Shown: positions 1 to 9,400 of the stretch, one piece after another | Numbering within the stretch: position 1 is the first letter of the stretch | Layout of the letters: each line of letters opens with the position of its first letter | NCBI GenBank assembly: GCA_001704765.1 | Contig: MBFK01000023.1 | Span: 1-37,834 of the forward strand | Length of the DNA stretch: 37,834 nt | Direction of reading: 5' to 3' | Origin: Sinorhizobium shofinae | GTDB taxonomy: Bacteria; Pseudomonadota; Alphaproteobacteria; Rhizobiales; Rhizobiaceae | The notes under the pieces: model-generated | The model's input: the letters and a program-made list of their open reading frames with translations, nothing else | Databases searched by the model: none | What the model was told of the DNA's origin: nothing | Program-made: the position numbers and the translations under genes

Positions 1-17
1 CGAGAGGATCGCTCTCG
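1..17. other. short inverted repeat at left edge
   Basis: CGAGAG (1-6) and CTCTCG (12-17) are perfect 6-base arms around a 5-base loop. No T-tract follows on either side. It could be the tail of a terminator of an upstream gene outside the window, or chance in GC-rich DNA. Confidence 0.25.
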
Positions 18-113
18 CAACCCTCGATACCTGCATATTGTGAGACGGGTCACCCAGCCCCAGGCGAACATTTAGTCTAGAAAGAACGGCGTTTCCGGCA
101 GAGGAGTGGTGGA

Positions 114-758
114 ATGTCCGAGCATCATCATGGCCATGAAGACGATCACGGCCATCACCATCACGACAACCATTTCACCGATATGGAAGCGCGTGTGAAA
201 GCGCTTGAGACGGTGCTGACGGAAAAGGGGCTGATCGACCCGGCGGCAATCGATGCGATCGTCGAAACCTACGAGACGAAGGTGGGGCCGCGCAACGGCG
301 CCCGCGTCGTCGCCAGGGCGTGGAGCGATGCGGACTTTGCCGACTGGTTGAAGCGAGATGCGACTGCGGCGATCGCCAGCCTCGGCTTTACCGGCCGGCA
401 GGGCGAGCATATGCGCGCCGTTTTCAACACGCCCGATACGCATAACCTCATCGTCTGCACGCTCTGCTCCTGCTACCCCTGGGCCGTGCTCGGCCTGCCA
501 CCCGTCTGGTACAAGGCGCCACCCTATCGCTCGCGTGCGGTCATCGATCCGCGCGGCGTGCTTGCCGAATTCGGGCTTGAACTGCCGGAGGCGAAGCAGA
601 TTCGCGTCTGGGATTCGACCGCGGAATTGCGCTACATCGTCGTCCCCGAACGGCCTGGCGGCACGGAGGGCCTCGGCGAGGAGGCGCTGGCCGATCTTGT
701 CACCCGCGACTCGATGATTGGTACCGGGCTGGCATTGTCACCGGAGGCTGCGCGATGA
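114..758 (+). CDS. nthA: nitrile hydratase subunit alpha (cobalt type)
   Basis: Alpha subunit of nitrile hydratase, which hydrates nitriles to amides in the cytoplasm as an alpha/beta heteromer. The metal-binding motif CTLCSC is at residues 115-120. The Thr in second place is characteristic of cobalt enzymes, whereas iron enzymes have Ser. Two of these cysteines are normally oxidised to sulfinic and sulfenic acid in the family. Length (214 aa) is normal. The N-terminus is odd: within the first 20 residues ten are His, mixed with Asp and Glu, which looks like a metal-binding tail. The start ATG has a GAGGAG ribosome site just upstream (near 101-106). The stop overlaps the beta-subunit start in ATGA, so the two are translationally coupled. 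Confidence 0.96.
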   Translation: MSEHHHGHEDDHGHHHHDNHFTDMEARVKALETVLTEKGLIDPAAIDAIVETYETKVGPRNGARVVARAWSDADFADWLKRDATAAIASLGFTGRQGEHMRAVFNTPDTHNLIVCTLCSCYPWAVLGLPPVWYKAPPYRSRAVIDPRGVLAEFGLELPEAKQIRVWDSTAELRYIVVPERPGGTEGLGEEALADLVTRDSMIGTGLALSPEAAR

Positions 759-1414
759 ACGGACCGCACGACCTTGGCGGCCAGCACGGCCTCGGCCCGA
801 TCGCGCCGGAAAAGGACGAGCCCTATTTCCACGCGGATTGGGAGAAGCGGGCCCTCGGTATCACGCTCTCCTGCGGCGCCTTTGGCGCCTGGACGATCGA
901 TGAGAGCCGACATGCGCGCGAAAGCCTGCCGCCCGCGACCTATCTTGCGGCAAGCTATTACGAGATCTGGACTCGTGCGCTGGAAACGCTCCTGAAGCGC
1001 CACGGCTTCACTACTCAAGCGGAGCTCGATGCCGGCCATATGCTCGAAAGGGGGCGGGAGCCGAAGCGGGTTCTCAAGGCGGAGATGGTTGCAGGTGTGA
1101 TCGCCAAGGGCGGACCGTGTGACAGGCCGGTGCAGACTTCGCCGCGTTTCTTCGTCGGGGAAACCGTGCGTACGAAAAATTTCAACCCCGAGACTCATAC
1201 GCGCCTGCCGCGCTACGCCCGTGCCAAGGTGGGCGTGGTGGAAGCGGTGCAGGGCAGTTTTGTTTTCCCGGACGACAACGCCCATGGCAAGGGCGAGAAC
1301 CCGCAATGGGTCTACACGGTCGTCTTTGATGGCGGCGAGATCTGGGGCGAGGGCGCGGGTCCGACGCTGACCGTCTCGATCGATGCCTGGGAGAGCTATC
1401 TTGAGCGCGTGTAA
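755..1414 (+). CDS. nthB: nitrile hydratase subunit beta
   Basis: Beta subunit of nitrile hydratase, partner of the alpha subunit immediately upstream with a 4-base overlap. The N-terminus ([16 protein letters not shown]) is the classic start of this family. The C-terminal SH3-like barrel is represented by the segment around '[21 protein letters not shown]' split over residues 150-172, followed by a '[10 protein letters not shown]' strand. Length (219 aa) is typical. It supplies substrate-channel residues and, in cobalt enzymes, contacts the metal site. It is followed by and overlaps the activator gene, giving the standard alpha-beta-activator order of cobalt-type operons. No amidase gene for the next step is in the window. 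Confidence 0.95.
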   Translation: MNGPHDLGGQHGLGPIAPEKDEPYFHADWEKRALGITLSCGAFGAWTIDESRHARESLPPATYLAASYYEIWTRALETLLKRHGFTTQAELDAGHMLERGREPKRVLKAEMVAGVIAKGGPCDRPVQTSPRFFVGETVRTKNFNPETHTRLPRYARAKVGVVEAVQGSFVFPDDNAHGKGENPQWVYTVVFDGGEIWGEGAGPTLTVSIDAWESYLERV

Positions 1415-1778
1415 GACTACATCTCCGCTGGTCGCCTCCGCCGAACTGCCGAAATCGGCCGACGGCGATCCAATTTTCGCCGAACCCTGGCAGGCGGCCG
1501 CCTTCGCCATGACCGTCCGGCTCCATGAGCAGGGTGTGTTTTCCTGGAGCGAATGGGCCGAGGCGCTCTCGACCGAGCTCCACAAGCCCGGTCGAAAGGC
1601 GGATGGCAGCGATTACTATGATTGCTGGGTGGCGGCGCTCAGCCACCTGGTCGCGGAGCTTTCGATCACCTCGGGTCCTGAGCTCGAAGCGCTCGTCCGA
1701 AGCTGGCAGCGTGCCGCCGAAGCGACGCCGCACGGCAAGCCAATCGTGATCGGGAATGATCCGCTGCGAAGAGAATGA
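1401..1778 (+). CDS. nitrile hydratase accessory (activator) protein
   Basis: Small protein of the P14K/NhlE-type activator family, related to the N-terminal part of the beta subunit. In cobalt-type systems such proteins carry the alpha subunit and deliver it, metal-loaded, to the apo-enzyme by subunit swapping. Recognisable features are 'FAEPWQAAAFAMTVRLHEQGVF' in two halves (roughly residues 26-47), 'WSEWAEALS', and 'YYDCWVAALSHLV'. Start choice: a TTG at 1401 has GGGAGAG seven bases upstream, inside the end of nthB. An ATG at 1383 in the same frame would add six residues but lacks a clear ribosome site. The gene ends 10 bases before the convergent anti-sigma gene. Confidence 0.88.
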   Translation: MSACKTTSPLVASAELPKSADGDPIFAEPWQAAAFAMTVRLHEQGVFSWSEWAEALSTELHKPGRKADGSDYYDCWVAALSHLVAELSITSGPELEALVRSWQRAAEATPHGKPIVIGNDPLRRE

Positions 1779-1788
1779 CACAGCGTTT

Positions 1789-2601
1789 CTACGACGCGTC
1801 CGAACGCTCGAATTGCCGGTAGCATTCGTCGGCGACTTTCTGCAGGAGGCTGCGCGGCACCTCGCCGGTGACGGCGTAGCCGATCTCACCGTCGATCCAG
1901 TAGAAGGTTTCGAGGCTGCCCTGGCTTGCAATTCGGAAGCTCGTCTCGCGATTGTTCCTGTTGCGGCCGAGAAGCACGGTCAGGCGCTGGCCGGAGCCGT
2001 CCTCATACATCAGCATGGCGCCCGCCGTCCCATTGACCGGAATGAGCCTGCCGCCGACGAGTGAAAATCCGAGTGCCGAGAGATTGGGGATCTTCAATCC
2101 GTAATCGAGCCGCTTGCCAAGCCAGGTCGCGAGATGCGCCTGTTGGTCGGCGCCGACCTCGACCGGGTGGCGCACTTCGCTCGCGTAAACGAGGAAGGCG
2201 GATTGCGCCTGGCGGGGGAGACTGTCGGGGCTCTCAGCCGTCTCAGGCGGCCGAACTGGGGCGATGATCCCTGGGCCGTACATGCCGGCAACGGCACCTG
2301 CGGCGAAGATCAGAAGACCGGCGGCGATGCGCCGCAGCACGAGGGCAGGGGACGACGCGACGGCGTGGCCATGATGCCGATGGGCGGAGACCAGCGCCCG
2401 ATCGCCTTCTTCGCCGTGGGCATAGACTGCGAAATGTTGTTGCAGCGCTGCCGCCTGTGCCTGCCATTCGCGGACCTCCTGAGCGCGGGCCGGGTGCTTT
2501 TCCAGCCAGGCTTCGATACGCCCCCGCTCCGGCTGGCTGAGGTGGCCATCGACATAGGCATGCAGTTCGTCTTCGGAGACTGTGTTGAATTCGTCCGTCA
2601 T
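1789..2601 (-). CDS. membrane anti-sigma factor
   Basis: Single-pass anti-sigma factor, 270 aa. The N-terminal cytoplasmic segment has the common 'DELHAYVDGHLS' opening (residues 11-22) and an arginine/glutamate-rich helix. No zinc-finger HxxxCxxC is visible, so it is not a ZAS-type redox sensor. One membrane span lies at about residues 91-113, followed by a periplasmic domain of about 155 residues. That domain contains the phrase 'LSALGFSLVGGRLIPVNG', seen in many such proteins. The start overlaps the stop of the ECF sigma gene by 4 bases. It presumably holds that sigma factor at the membrane until a periplasmic signal arrives; the signal is not evident. Confidence 0.88.
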   Translation of the reverse strand: MTDEFNTVSEDELHAYVDGHLSQPERGRIEAWLEKHPARAQEVREWQAQAAALQQHFAVYAHGEEGDRALVSAHRHHGHAVASSPALVLRRIAAGLLIFAAGAVAGMYGPGIIAPVRPPETAESPDSLPRQAQSAFLVYASEVRHPVEVGADQQAHLATWLGKRLDYGLKIPNLSALGFSLVGGRLIPVNGTAGAMLMYEDGSGQRLTVLLGRNRNNRETSFRIASQGSLETFYWIDGEIGYAVTGEVPRSLLQKVADECYRQFERSDAS

Positions 2602-3152
2602 TTAGGTCTCCGCAGGGCAATCACGTTGTCATCCTTCATCGCTTCGGCAAGCTGGCGGCGAGCGCGCGACAGGCGCGACATCACCGTGCCGATCGGAATA
2701 GCCATCATCTCCGCCACATCCTGATAGCGGTAACCCTCGATCACCACGAGCATCAGCACGGAACGGTTTTCCGCCGACAGTCGGTCCAGCGCGCGTTCGA
2801 GCCGGCGGCTTTGCAAGGGGTCGGCGCTTTGCTCTTCGGCAACGAGGCCAAGCGCCTCCTCATACTCGACCTCAGGATGCAGCGCGCGATGGCGGTGGCG
2901 GTTGCGATTGAGGTTCGTCATGATCGTGAAGGCCCAGGCGCGCAGGTTCACGCCTCGCCATTGCTGACGGCGCGTCAGCACCTTCTCGACGCAATCCTGC
3001 AGCAGATCCTCACCGTCCGAATCGGATCGCGCGAGGCTGCGCGAATAGCGCCTGAGCGCTGGCATCAGGGCCAGGACGTCTTCTTCGAAAGCGTCGGGTT
3101 CGGAAGCGTCCGCACCCGCGCTCGCCTCCGAACCGTCACGGCCGTGCGACAT
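2598..3152 (-). CDS. ECF-type RNA polymerase sigma factor
   Basis: Extracytoplasmic-function sigma factor, 184 aa. Region 2 covers about residues 28-95 ('ALRRYSRSLARSDSDGEDLLQD', split here as the 2.1/2.2 helix, and 'LRAWAFTIMTNLNRNRHR'). Region 4 covers about residues 120-170 ('LDRLSAENRSVLMLVVIEG', then 'YQDVAEMMAIPIGTVMSRLSR'), the helix-turn-helix that reads the -35 element. The start overlaps the end of the COG4315-type gene by 17 bases and the stop overlaps the anti-sigma start, so the three genes form one operon. Its targets are not known from the sequence; autoregulation would be usual. Confidence 0.93.
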   Translation of the reverse strand: MSHGRDGSEASAGADASEPDAFEEDVLALMPALRRYSRSLARSDSDGEDLLQDCVEKVLTRRQQWRGVNLRAWAFTIMTNLNRNRHRHRALHPEVEYEEALGLVAEEQSADPLQSRRLERALDRLSAENRSVLMLVVIEGYRYQDVAEMMAIPIGTVMSRLSRARRQLAEAMKDDNVIALRRPK

Positions 3153-3510
3153 CCCATTCGCCCTTCACGCCGTCACCGGTGACGTCGCCCATCTTCTTGT
3201 CCTTGACCCAGAAATAGAGTGGCATGCCGTCCTTGGCCCATTGCTTGCTGCCGTCCTTGCGCTCGACGATCGAATAGGCGCCTTCAGCCATTGCGTTACC
3301 CTCCACCATGAAGGGCGGCCAGTTCTTTGCGCAGGCATCATAGCAGCTGGAGACACCTTTCTGGTCGTCTCTGTAAGTGTAAAGCGTCATGCCGTTTGCC
3401 GCGGCAAGGACCGGACCTTTTTCGCTTTCGACCGTCTTGACCGGCGGCGCCGCCAAAGCCGAGGCCGTCGTGGCAAGCGAAATTGCTATGGCTAATGCAA
3501 ACGTTCTCAT
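3136..3510 (-). CDS. secreted COG4315-type protein of unknown function
   Basis: Small exported protein, 124 aa from the ATG at 3510, which has a GGAAGGAAG ribosome site. A signal peptide spans about residues 1-21 (AFALAIAISLATTASALA-like, cleavage after ALA). The mature part carries the repeated pattern of this family: 'GMTLYTYRDD', 'CYDACAKNWPPF', 'YSIVERKDGSKQWAKDG' and 'PLYFWVKDKKMGDVTGDG'. Two cysteines (SSCYDAC) probably pair in the periplasm. The molecular function of the family is unknown. As first gene of an ECF sigma/anti-sigma operon it may be a regulated output or part of the sensing. A longer reading frame to 3609 exists but would bury the signal peptide. Confidence 0.85.
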   Translation of the reverse strand: MRTFALAIAISLATTASALAAPPVKTVESEKGPVLAAANGMTLYTYRDDQKGVSSCYDACAKNWPPFMVEGNAMAEGAYSIVERKDGSKQWAKDGMPLYFWVKDKKMGDVTGDGVKGEWDVARP

Positions 3511-3579
3511 GGGAGCTTCCTTCCTCAATCTGATGAAGTTCACGCAACGCCACGCTCCCGACGGCTGGCCGACGGTGTG

Positions 3580-3591
3580 CGCTTTACGCGG
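3580..3591. promoter_or_regulatory. 12-base perfect palindrome upstream of COG4315/ECF operon
   Basis: GGAACCGGTTCC lies about 70 bases upstream of the start at 3510. GGAAC resembles the -35 element of many ECF promoters, but no matching -10 at the usual 16-17 base spacing was found on the minus strand. It may be an operator or part of an autoregulated ECF promoter. Confidence 0.3.
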
Positions 3592-3717
3592 AACCGGTTC
3601 CAGGTTCACGAATGAGACACGAATGGTGCAGGATTTATTCCCCGCTCGCCCGCGAAAGTTGTGAGGAAATCACTTCGCGGACGGCGGCGCATAGGTGCGG
3701 CCGTTTCGGGTCTCAAG

Positions 3718-4812
3718 TCAGACGCGGTCGGCGACGAAGCGGGCGAGGACCGGGCCTATGAGCGTAATGATCAAAAGCCGGGCGGTCTGCAGTGCCATGA
3801 CGAAGGAGAGATCGACATTACTCGAGGCGGCGATGACAGCAATGGAATCGAGGCCGCCTGGACTGGTGGCGAGATAGGCTGTCAACGGATCGATGCCGGC
3901 CGCCTTGATGAGCAGCAGTGCGAGCGAGCCGGAAAAGGCCATCAGGACGAGAATGGAAACGACCGTCGGCACGAAGGCGCGGCGCGCATGCGCGATGATG
4001 CTGCGGGTGAAGCTTAGCCCAATGTTCCAGCCGAGCAGCGCAAAGGACAGCGCCAGCAGCCATTGCGGCAGTTCGATCGTCAACACGCCGGAAACATTGA
4101 GGGCCGAACCGATGGCGAAAGGGACGAGGAAGGCGCCGGCCGGCACGCGCAGTAGCTTGCCGAGGAAACCGCCGGCGATGCCGACGGCGAGCGTCGCCAG
4201 GAAGGGCAGACCGGCGACCGGCGCAAACCAGCGGGTCGCCGTCTCGGCCTCCGTGCCGGTGACCCAGAGATGCGCGACCATCGTCGCGGTGCCGGCGACG
4301 AAGATCACCCGCAAATATTGCATAAAGGCAACGAGACGGGCATCCGCGCCATAGGCGTCTGCCATGAGCAGCATGGTCGAGGCGGCCCCGGCCGAAGAGC
4401 CCCAGATCGCTGTCGTTCCGGGCAGGATGCGCATGCGGGTGATTGTCCAGCCGCAAAGCGTGCTAACGCCGATCACCGACAGGATAACCGCGAGGAAGAG
4501 CGGCCAATTGCTGGAAAAGGTCGCAAACAGGTCGGGTCGCACCGAGCCGGCGATCATCATCGCCAGGACGAACTGGACGCAGAAAAAGAACTGACGGGGC
4601 AGGCGGATCGTGCCGCCGCTCATGCCGACGAGCGCGCCGGCAACCATCGGCCCCATCAGAAGCCCGGCCGGAATGCCCGCTATTTCAAGAAGGGCAGCGA
4701 AGGTCAGGGAAAGCAGGGCCAGCAGACACCATTGCCAGATGCGAGCCAAGCGACCCAACCCGGTGCTTTCCGGCGTCGTCGGCGTTGCGGGCTGTTCCGG
4801 CTTCAAGGGCAT
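3718..4812 (-). CDS. AbrB/AmoA-type integral membrane protein
   Basis: Membrane protein of about 364 aa from the family annotated as 'AbrB family transcriptional regulator' or 'ammonia monooxygenase' (Pfam AmoA). Neither name describes a demonstrated function here. It has about ten hydrophobic spans arranged as two related halves, each with a glycine-rich loop: 'GIPAGLLMGPMVAGALVG' early and 'RVPAGAFLVPFAIGSAL' late. The conserved 'GSSAGAASTMLLMADAYGAD' and 'ATSPGGLDSIAVIAASS' segments are typical of the family. Start choice: ATG at 4812 (protein MPLKPEQ). The frame is open upstream to 5103 but that part is Arg/Ser-rich, non-family sequence. An ATG at 4878 is the alternative. Transport of a small molecule is plausible but unproven. 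Confidence 0.85.
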   Translation of the reverse strand: MPLKPEQPATPTTPESTGLGRLARIWQWCLLALLSLTFAALLEIAGIPAGLLMGPMVAGALVGMSGGTIRLPRQFFFCVQFVLAMMIAGSVRPDLFATFSSNWPLFLAVILSVIGVSTLCGWTITRMRILPGTTAIWGSSAGAASTMLLMADAYGADARLVAFMQYLRVIFVAGTATMVAHLWVTGTEAETATRWFAPVAGLPFLATLAVGIAGGFLGKLLRVPAGAFLVPFAIGSALNVSGVLTIELPQWLLALSFALLGWNIGLSFTRSIIAHARRAFVPTVVSILVLMAFSGSLALLLIKAAGIDPLTAYLATSPGGLDSIAVIAASSNVDLSFVMALQTARLLIITLIGPVLARFVADRV

Positions 4813-5101
4813 TCTCCGACGAGGACGGCTTTCGGTGCTCGTGCACACAGTATGCAGCCGCGGCGTTGTTAGCAGCATCGGGCGAACTGATTCAAGGTGC
4901 ACTGCAAGAAACTGCCACAGTGATATTGCAGCGAGAGTGGGCTCTCGGACGCAGCGCATGAGACTGATTGACGGCTCTCGAGCCGCAGAAGATTTCTCGC
5001 GAGCGCCACGGGGCGGCATTGTGAGCGCCGAGGCGTCTACGCCGAGGGACAGATGGAAATCCGGACTTGCGCTAAGCCACCGAATCCTGACACTGCAGGC
5101 C
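4813..5101. other. divergent intergenic region
   Basis: About 290 bases between the membrane protein gene (minus) and the helicase gene (plus). Both neighbouring frames run open through it, but neither gives family-like protein. It should hold both promoters. No clear sigma-70 -35/-10 pair, hairpin or repeat was found. Confidence 0.4.
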
Positions 5102-6229
5102 ATGCAATTCGCTCCGCAACAGGATGAGGCTCTGAAGGCCGTTTCGCGTTGGCTGAAGGAAGGCCGCTCGCCGCTCTTCCGGCTGTTCGGCTATGCCGGC
5201 ACCGGCAAGACGACGCTCGCGCGGCACTTCGCAGAGCACGTCGACGGCGACGTCTTGTTCGCAGCCTTCACCGGCAAGGCCGCCCAGGTGCTGCGCTCGA
5301 AGGGCGCCAGCAATGCCAAGACGATCCACTCGCTGATCTACCGGCCGCGTGGCGAGGAGGAAGTCGAGGACGAGGAAACCGGCAAGACCTCGATCGCGCC
5401 GATGTTCGCCATCAACCGCCAGAGCCCCGTCGCCAAGGCGGCGCTGATCATCATCGACGAATGTTCGATGGTCGACGAGGCGCTCGGTAGGGATCTGATG
5501 AGCTTCGGCACGCCAATCCTTGTGCTCGGTGACCCAGGGCAGCTGCCGCCAGTGTCGGGCGGCGGCTATTTCACCAATCACGAGCCGGACTATCTGCTGA
5601 CCGAGATTCACCGCCAGGCGCGCGACAACCCGATTATCCAGCTCGCCATGCACGTGCGCGAGGGCAAGGAGATCATGCATGGCGACTTCGGCACGGCACA
5701 GATCATCTCCAAGAGCCAGGTGACCCAGCCGCTGGTGCTGGAGGCCGACCAGGTGCTTGTCGGAACCAACCGGACGCGGCGACGCTACAACCAGCGTCTG
5801 CGCGAGTTGAAGGGCTTTACGAGCGAATATCCTCAATCGGGCGACAAGCTTGTCTGCCTCAGGAACGATCCGGCCAAAGGCCTGCTCAACGGTTCGCTCT
5901 GGCAGGTGATGAGCTCGTCGAAAGAGACGGTGAAGCCGGGGATCAACCTGATGATCCGTCCCGAAGATGACGACATGGATCGCGGCGCGGCGAAGATCAA
6001 ACTGCTGAAGGCAGCTTTCGAGGAAGTCGAGGGCGAGATTCCATGGTCCACCCGCAAGCGCTACGACGAGTTCGACTATGGTTATGCGCTGACCGTGCAC
6101 AAGGCACAGGGCTCGCAATGGGACAATGTCGTGCTCTTCGACGAGAGCTGGGCCTTCCGCGACACGCGCGAACGCTGGCTCTATACGGCAATCACCCGTG
6201 CGGCGGAGCGGCTGACGATCGTCAGGTGA
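5102..6229 (+). CDS. ATP-dependent DNA helicase, RecD/Dda-like (superfamily 1)
   Basis: Helicase of 375 aa. Motif I (Walker A) GYAGTGKT is at residues 30-37, and Walker B 'IIIDECSMVD' near residue 120. Motif III is 'VLGDPGQLPPV', followed by 'LTEIHRQ', and the C-terminal UvrD-like motif is 'LTVHKAQGSQWDNVVLFDE' with 'RWLYTAITRA'. The order and the compact size match the short RecD-like AAA_30 helicases common in alphaproteobacteria and resembling phage Dda, not full RecD. It would translocate 5' to 3' on DNA. The start MQFAPQQDEAL is the family start. The frame is open back to 4610 without family sequence, so that extension is rejected. The upstream ribosome site is weak (GCAGG). Confidence 0.9.
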   Translation: MQFAPQQDEALKAVSRWLKEGRSPLFRLFGYAGTGKTTLARHFAEHVDGDVLFAAFTGKAAQVLRSKGASNAKTIHSLIYRPRGEEEVEDEETGKTSIAPMFAINRQSPVAKAALIIIDECSMVDEALGRDLMSFGTPILVLGDPGQLPPVSGGGYFTNHEPDYLLTEIHRQARDNPIIQLAMHVREGKEIMHGDFGTAQIISKSQVTQPLVLEADQVLVGTNRTRRRYNQRLRELKGFTSEYPQSGDKLVCLRNDPAKGLLNGSLWQVMSSSKETVKPGINLMIRPEDDDMDRGAAKIKLLKAAFEEVEGEIPWSTRKRYDEFDYGYALTVHKAQGSQWDNVVLFDESWAFRDTRERWLYTAITRAAERLTIVR

Positions 6230-6462
6230 TTGTTTTGCGACCCAGTTGCCTTCGATCTCCATATACCATCGTGCAGGTACAAATAGAGGGATCTAGATCG
6301 TTGCAACTCTCCGCCGATTGACATAGACCGGTCCGGCGATCAGCCTTGGTTTCGCCAGGGGAAGGAGAGCGAAGTGGGCTTCTGCAACACGCCTCCTCAA
6401 ACCAGATCTTTCAGGAATTACAAGAAACAGATTATTTGTGTTGAACATGCGCGCCTAAGTCT

Positions 6463-9400
6463 ATGGGGAGCGCGCTGCCGAATGCGGGGTGGTGCATGCT
6501 GCGCGAAAGCCGGACCAATACACCACGAAGAGCGGTCAGTCGCACGGCGCGCGCCGGCGGCCCCTCGGCGCATGGCAGCGAGCGCCGTATCGTTACGGCA
6601 CTCTGCTACGACCTCGTCGGGTCGACGGATCTCCTGCATGTCATGGACATCGAGGATTATCAGGAACTGATGTCCGCCTTTCAGCGGTCGAGCAGGCAGT
6701 CGATCGCCTCGCACTCTGGAGTGATGCAGCACGAGGCTGGTGATGGCGGCGTGGCGCTGTTTCCGATCGACCTCGACGCCAAGGATGCGGCTTCGCTCGC
6801 CATCCGCGCCGGCCTGGACATCGTCGACTCCTGCAAGCGCGTTGGCCAAGAGCGCGGACGGGACGATCTTCGCGTCCGCGTCGGGATCGCCACGTCGGCG
6901 GCACTTATCCGCGACATGGAGCGTGAGAGTTGGCTCCAGGAGCCCGTCACCGGTGCTGCGCTCGCCATGGCGGCTCGTCTTCAAGTCATCGCCGAGCCGA
7001 ACAGCGTGTTGGTCTCCGAGGAGACACGAAATCTGGCAGGGCGATCGCATGCCTTCGTTTTCCAGGGAAGCAAGGCACTCAAGGGCTTCTCGGCGCCAGA
7101 AAAAGTGTGGCGGGCGCTGGGACATAAGATGGAGGTCGACCGCTTCTATGCCTACGGCCGGCCCGGCGGCCCTTTCATTAATCGCGAGAGCGAGTTGAAT
7201 ACGATCGCTCGTACCTGGGATGGCGTTCTTGCCGGACGGGGCGCAAGTCTGCTCATCGAGGGGGACGCCGGTATCGGCAAGTCCCGCCTGCTGCGGGAGA
7301 TCCGCAGGAGGACGCGGGATCGGCGGTCGAAGCTGTTTTTCTTCCAGTGCCTGCCCGGGGGATTGCGCTCGACGCTGCATCCGCTGCTACACAGCTTTCC
7401 CAGTTCGACGGCGAGGGGCGGCCAGATGGGCGTCACGGCTTCCGATGTGGCGACGTTATTCGGGCGCAACGGCATCGAAGACAGGGAGGTTATCGATGTC
7501 TTCGCCTATTTGCTTGGAGCAGAGGGGCGAAACCAGCTTCTGTCGAATGACAACCCCAAGACGATCCGCGAAAAGGCGCACTGGGCGCTCTTGCAGACGC
7601 TTGAAGCAGTCTGCCGGAGCGGGCCTGTGGTCGTGGCCGTCGAGGACGTCCATTGGATAGACCCGACCTCGCGGGACTTGCTCGGCGAAGCGGCCCGGCT
7701 CATTGATCAGTTCCCGATCTTTCTCGTCTTGACGTCGCGCCGCGGTTCACCCGCCGACTGGCTGGACGCGGCAAACCCGCTGCGGCTGTCGCTGCGGCCG
7801 CTTGACAGCGACGAGACGAGACTGGCGATCAGGGCGAAGTGGCCGGAGCATCAGCTGGCGAGGCTGCCTGAGCTCTTCGAAGTGGCGGAACGAATATCCG
7901 GCGGCGTTCCTCTGTTCATCGAGGAAATCTGCCAATGGGCCTCCCAGAATGCCGAAGCAGATGAGGCGAGCCTTTCGGAGAATATGAAGCCGGTTCATCT
8001 ATCGGCGTTCGAATCCATACTTGACGCGCGACTGCAGCACCTGGGTCCGGCCAGAGAGGTGGCGCGAGCGGCGGCCGCGGCCGGCACGCAGGTGACCTTG
8101 CCACTGCTGCGCCTGCTTCTGCCCGACTTCAGCAAGAAGGCAATCGCAAGTGCAGCCGACATGCTATGCGAGACCGGCTTCCTGACGCGCGTTCGGGCCC
8201 CCGGACGCGTTGCCTACGGCTTTCGCCACGTACTGGTCCAGGAGACGATCTATAACGCGCTGTTGCGCAAGCAGCGGCAGGTGCTGCACCGGCGGCTCTT
8301 TGGCGCCGTCAACCAGAACCGCGGCATGGCCGCCTGGATCGACACCGGCGCACTTGCCGAACATGCGGAGCGAGCCGGGCTTCTCGAAAATGCGATCGAA
8401 CTGCTCATCGCGGCCGGAAAGGAGAGTTCGAGCCGCTCGGCAATGATCGAGGCGCGCCAGTACCTGGAACATGCGCTGGCGCTTTGCAGCCAATTGGGCG
8501 AGGGGCGCGCCGTCGAGACCTTGCAGCTTGCCGCGCTGACGGCGCTCGGGCCCATACTGACTGGACTCGTGGGGCTGAACTCGCCCCCTGCGCGCAAACT
8601 CTACGAGGACGGCGTGGAAATCGCTCGCCGGCAACCGATGGAGGAGCAATCCAAATGGTTCCCGATCTACTGGGGCTGGTGGTTCACCGGATCGAATTTC
8701 CGTGTCATGCACGACCGCGCCCTGGAAGTCCAGGCGATGCTGGCGAGGACCGACGACCCGGAAATCCAACTGCAGGTGAACCATTGTATCTGGGCCATTG
8801 ATTTCAACCTCGGCCGGCATCGGGAAACCCAGGAGGCGATCAAGGCTGGCTTGGCGCTCTATGACGAGCAAACGGCAAGGAGAAGTCGAACAGAGTTCGG
8901 CGGGCACGACGCGAAGGTATGCGGGCTCGGGCAAATGGCCCTTTCATTGTGGCTGACCGGACAAACGAAGGCATCGGACGCGGCGCTGTCCAAGATGATC
9001 GCTTTCGTAGATCGTATCGAACACGCGCCTAGCAAGGCGCACTCGCTCGATACAGAAGCGGTTTCCGCCTTTTATCGGGACGACTTCGAGCGCCTTGCCG
9101 AAGTCACCGAACGGATGGCAAGTTTTGCTACGAAGCACGAGATGCAGTCTTTGTCCGGCTTGTCGCTTCTCTTCCGGGGATGGGCGAAGGCACATGGGGG
9201 CAGCCTTGACGATGGGCACAGCGTTTTTCGGGAAGGCCTATCGCTTCTAAGAAAGCTGGGCGCGGTCGCGGATCTGCCGATCTATCTCTACATGCACGCC
9301 ACCCTGGTGGGGCGGGCAGGTAAGATCAGTGCCGCAATCGACATTGTGAACGAGGCGATCCAAAAGGCGGAGGAAACAGGCCATGCCTATTGGCTGGCGG

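Noticed and set aside
114..758. Possibility that this is an NHLP (nitrile hydratase-like leader) RiPP precursor
   Set aside because: Full-length alpha subunit with intact CTLCSC and adjacent beta and activator genes; it is a real enzyme.
632..1585. 317-codon minus-strand frame over the nitrile hydratase genes
   Set aside because: The + frames encode unmistakable nitrile hydratase subunits in coupled order.
4610..5101. N-terminal extension of the helicase frame by 164 codons
   Set aside because: Basic, low-complexity sequence overlapping the divergent gene; the helicase family begins at MQFAPQQ.
5072..6262. 396-codon minus-strand frame
   Set aside because: Antisense to the helicase gene, whose motifs are all intact; the composition is typical of a high-GC shadow.
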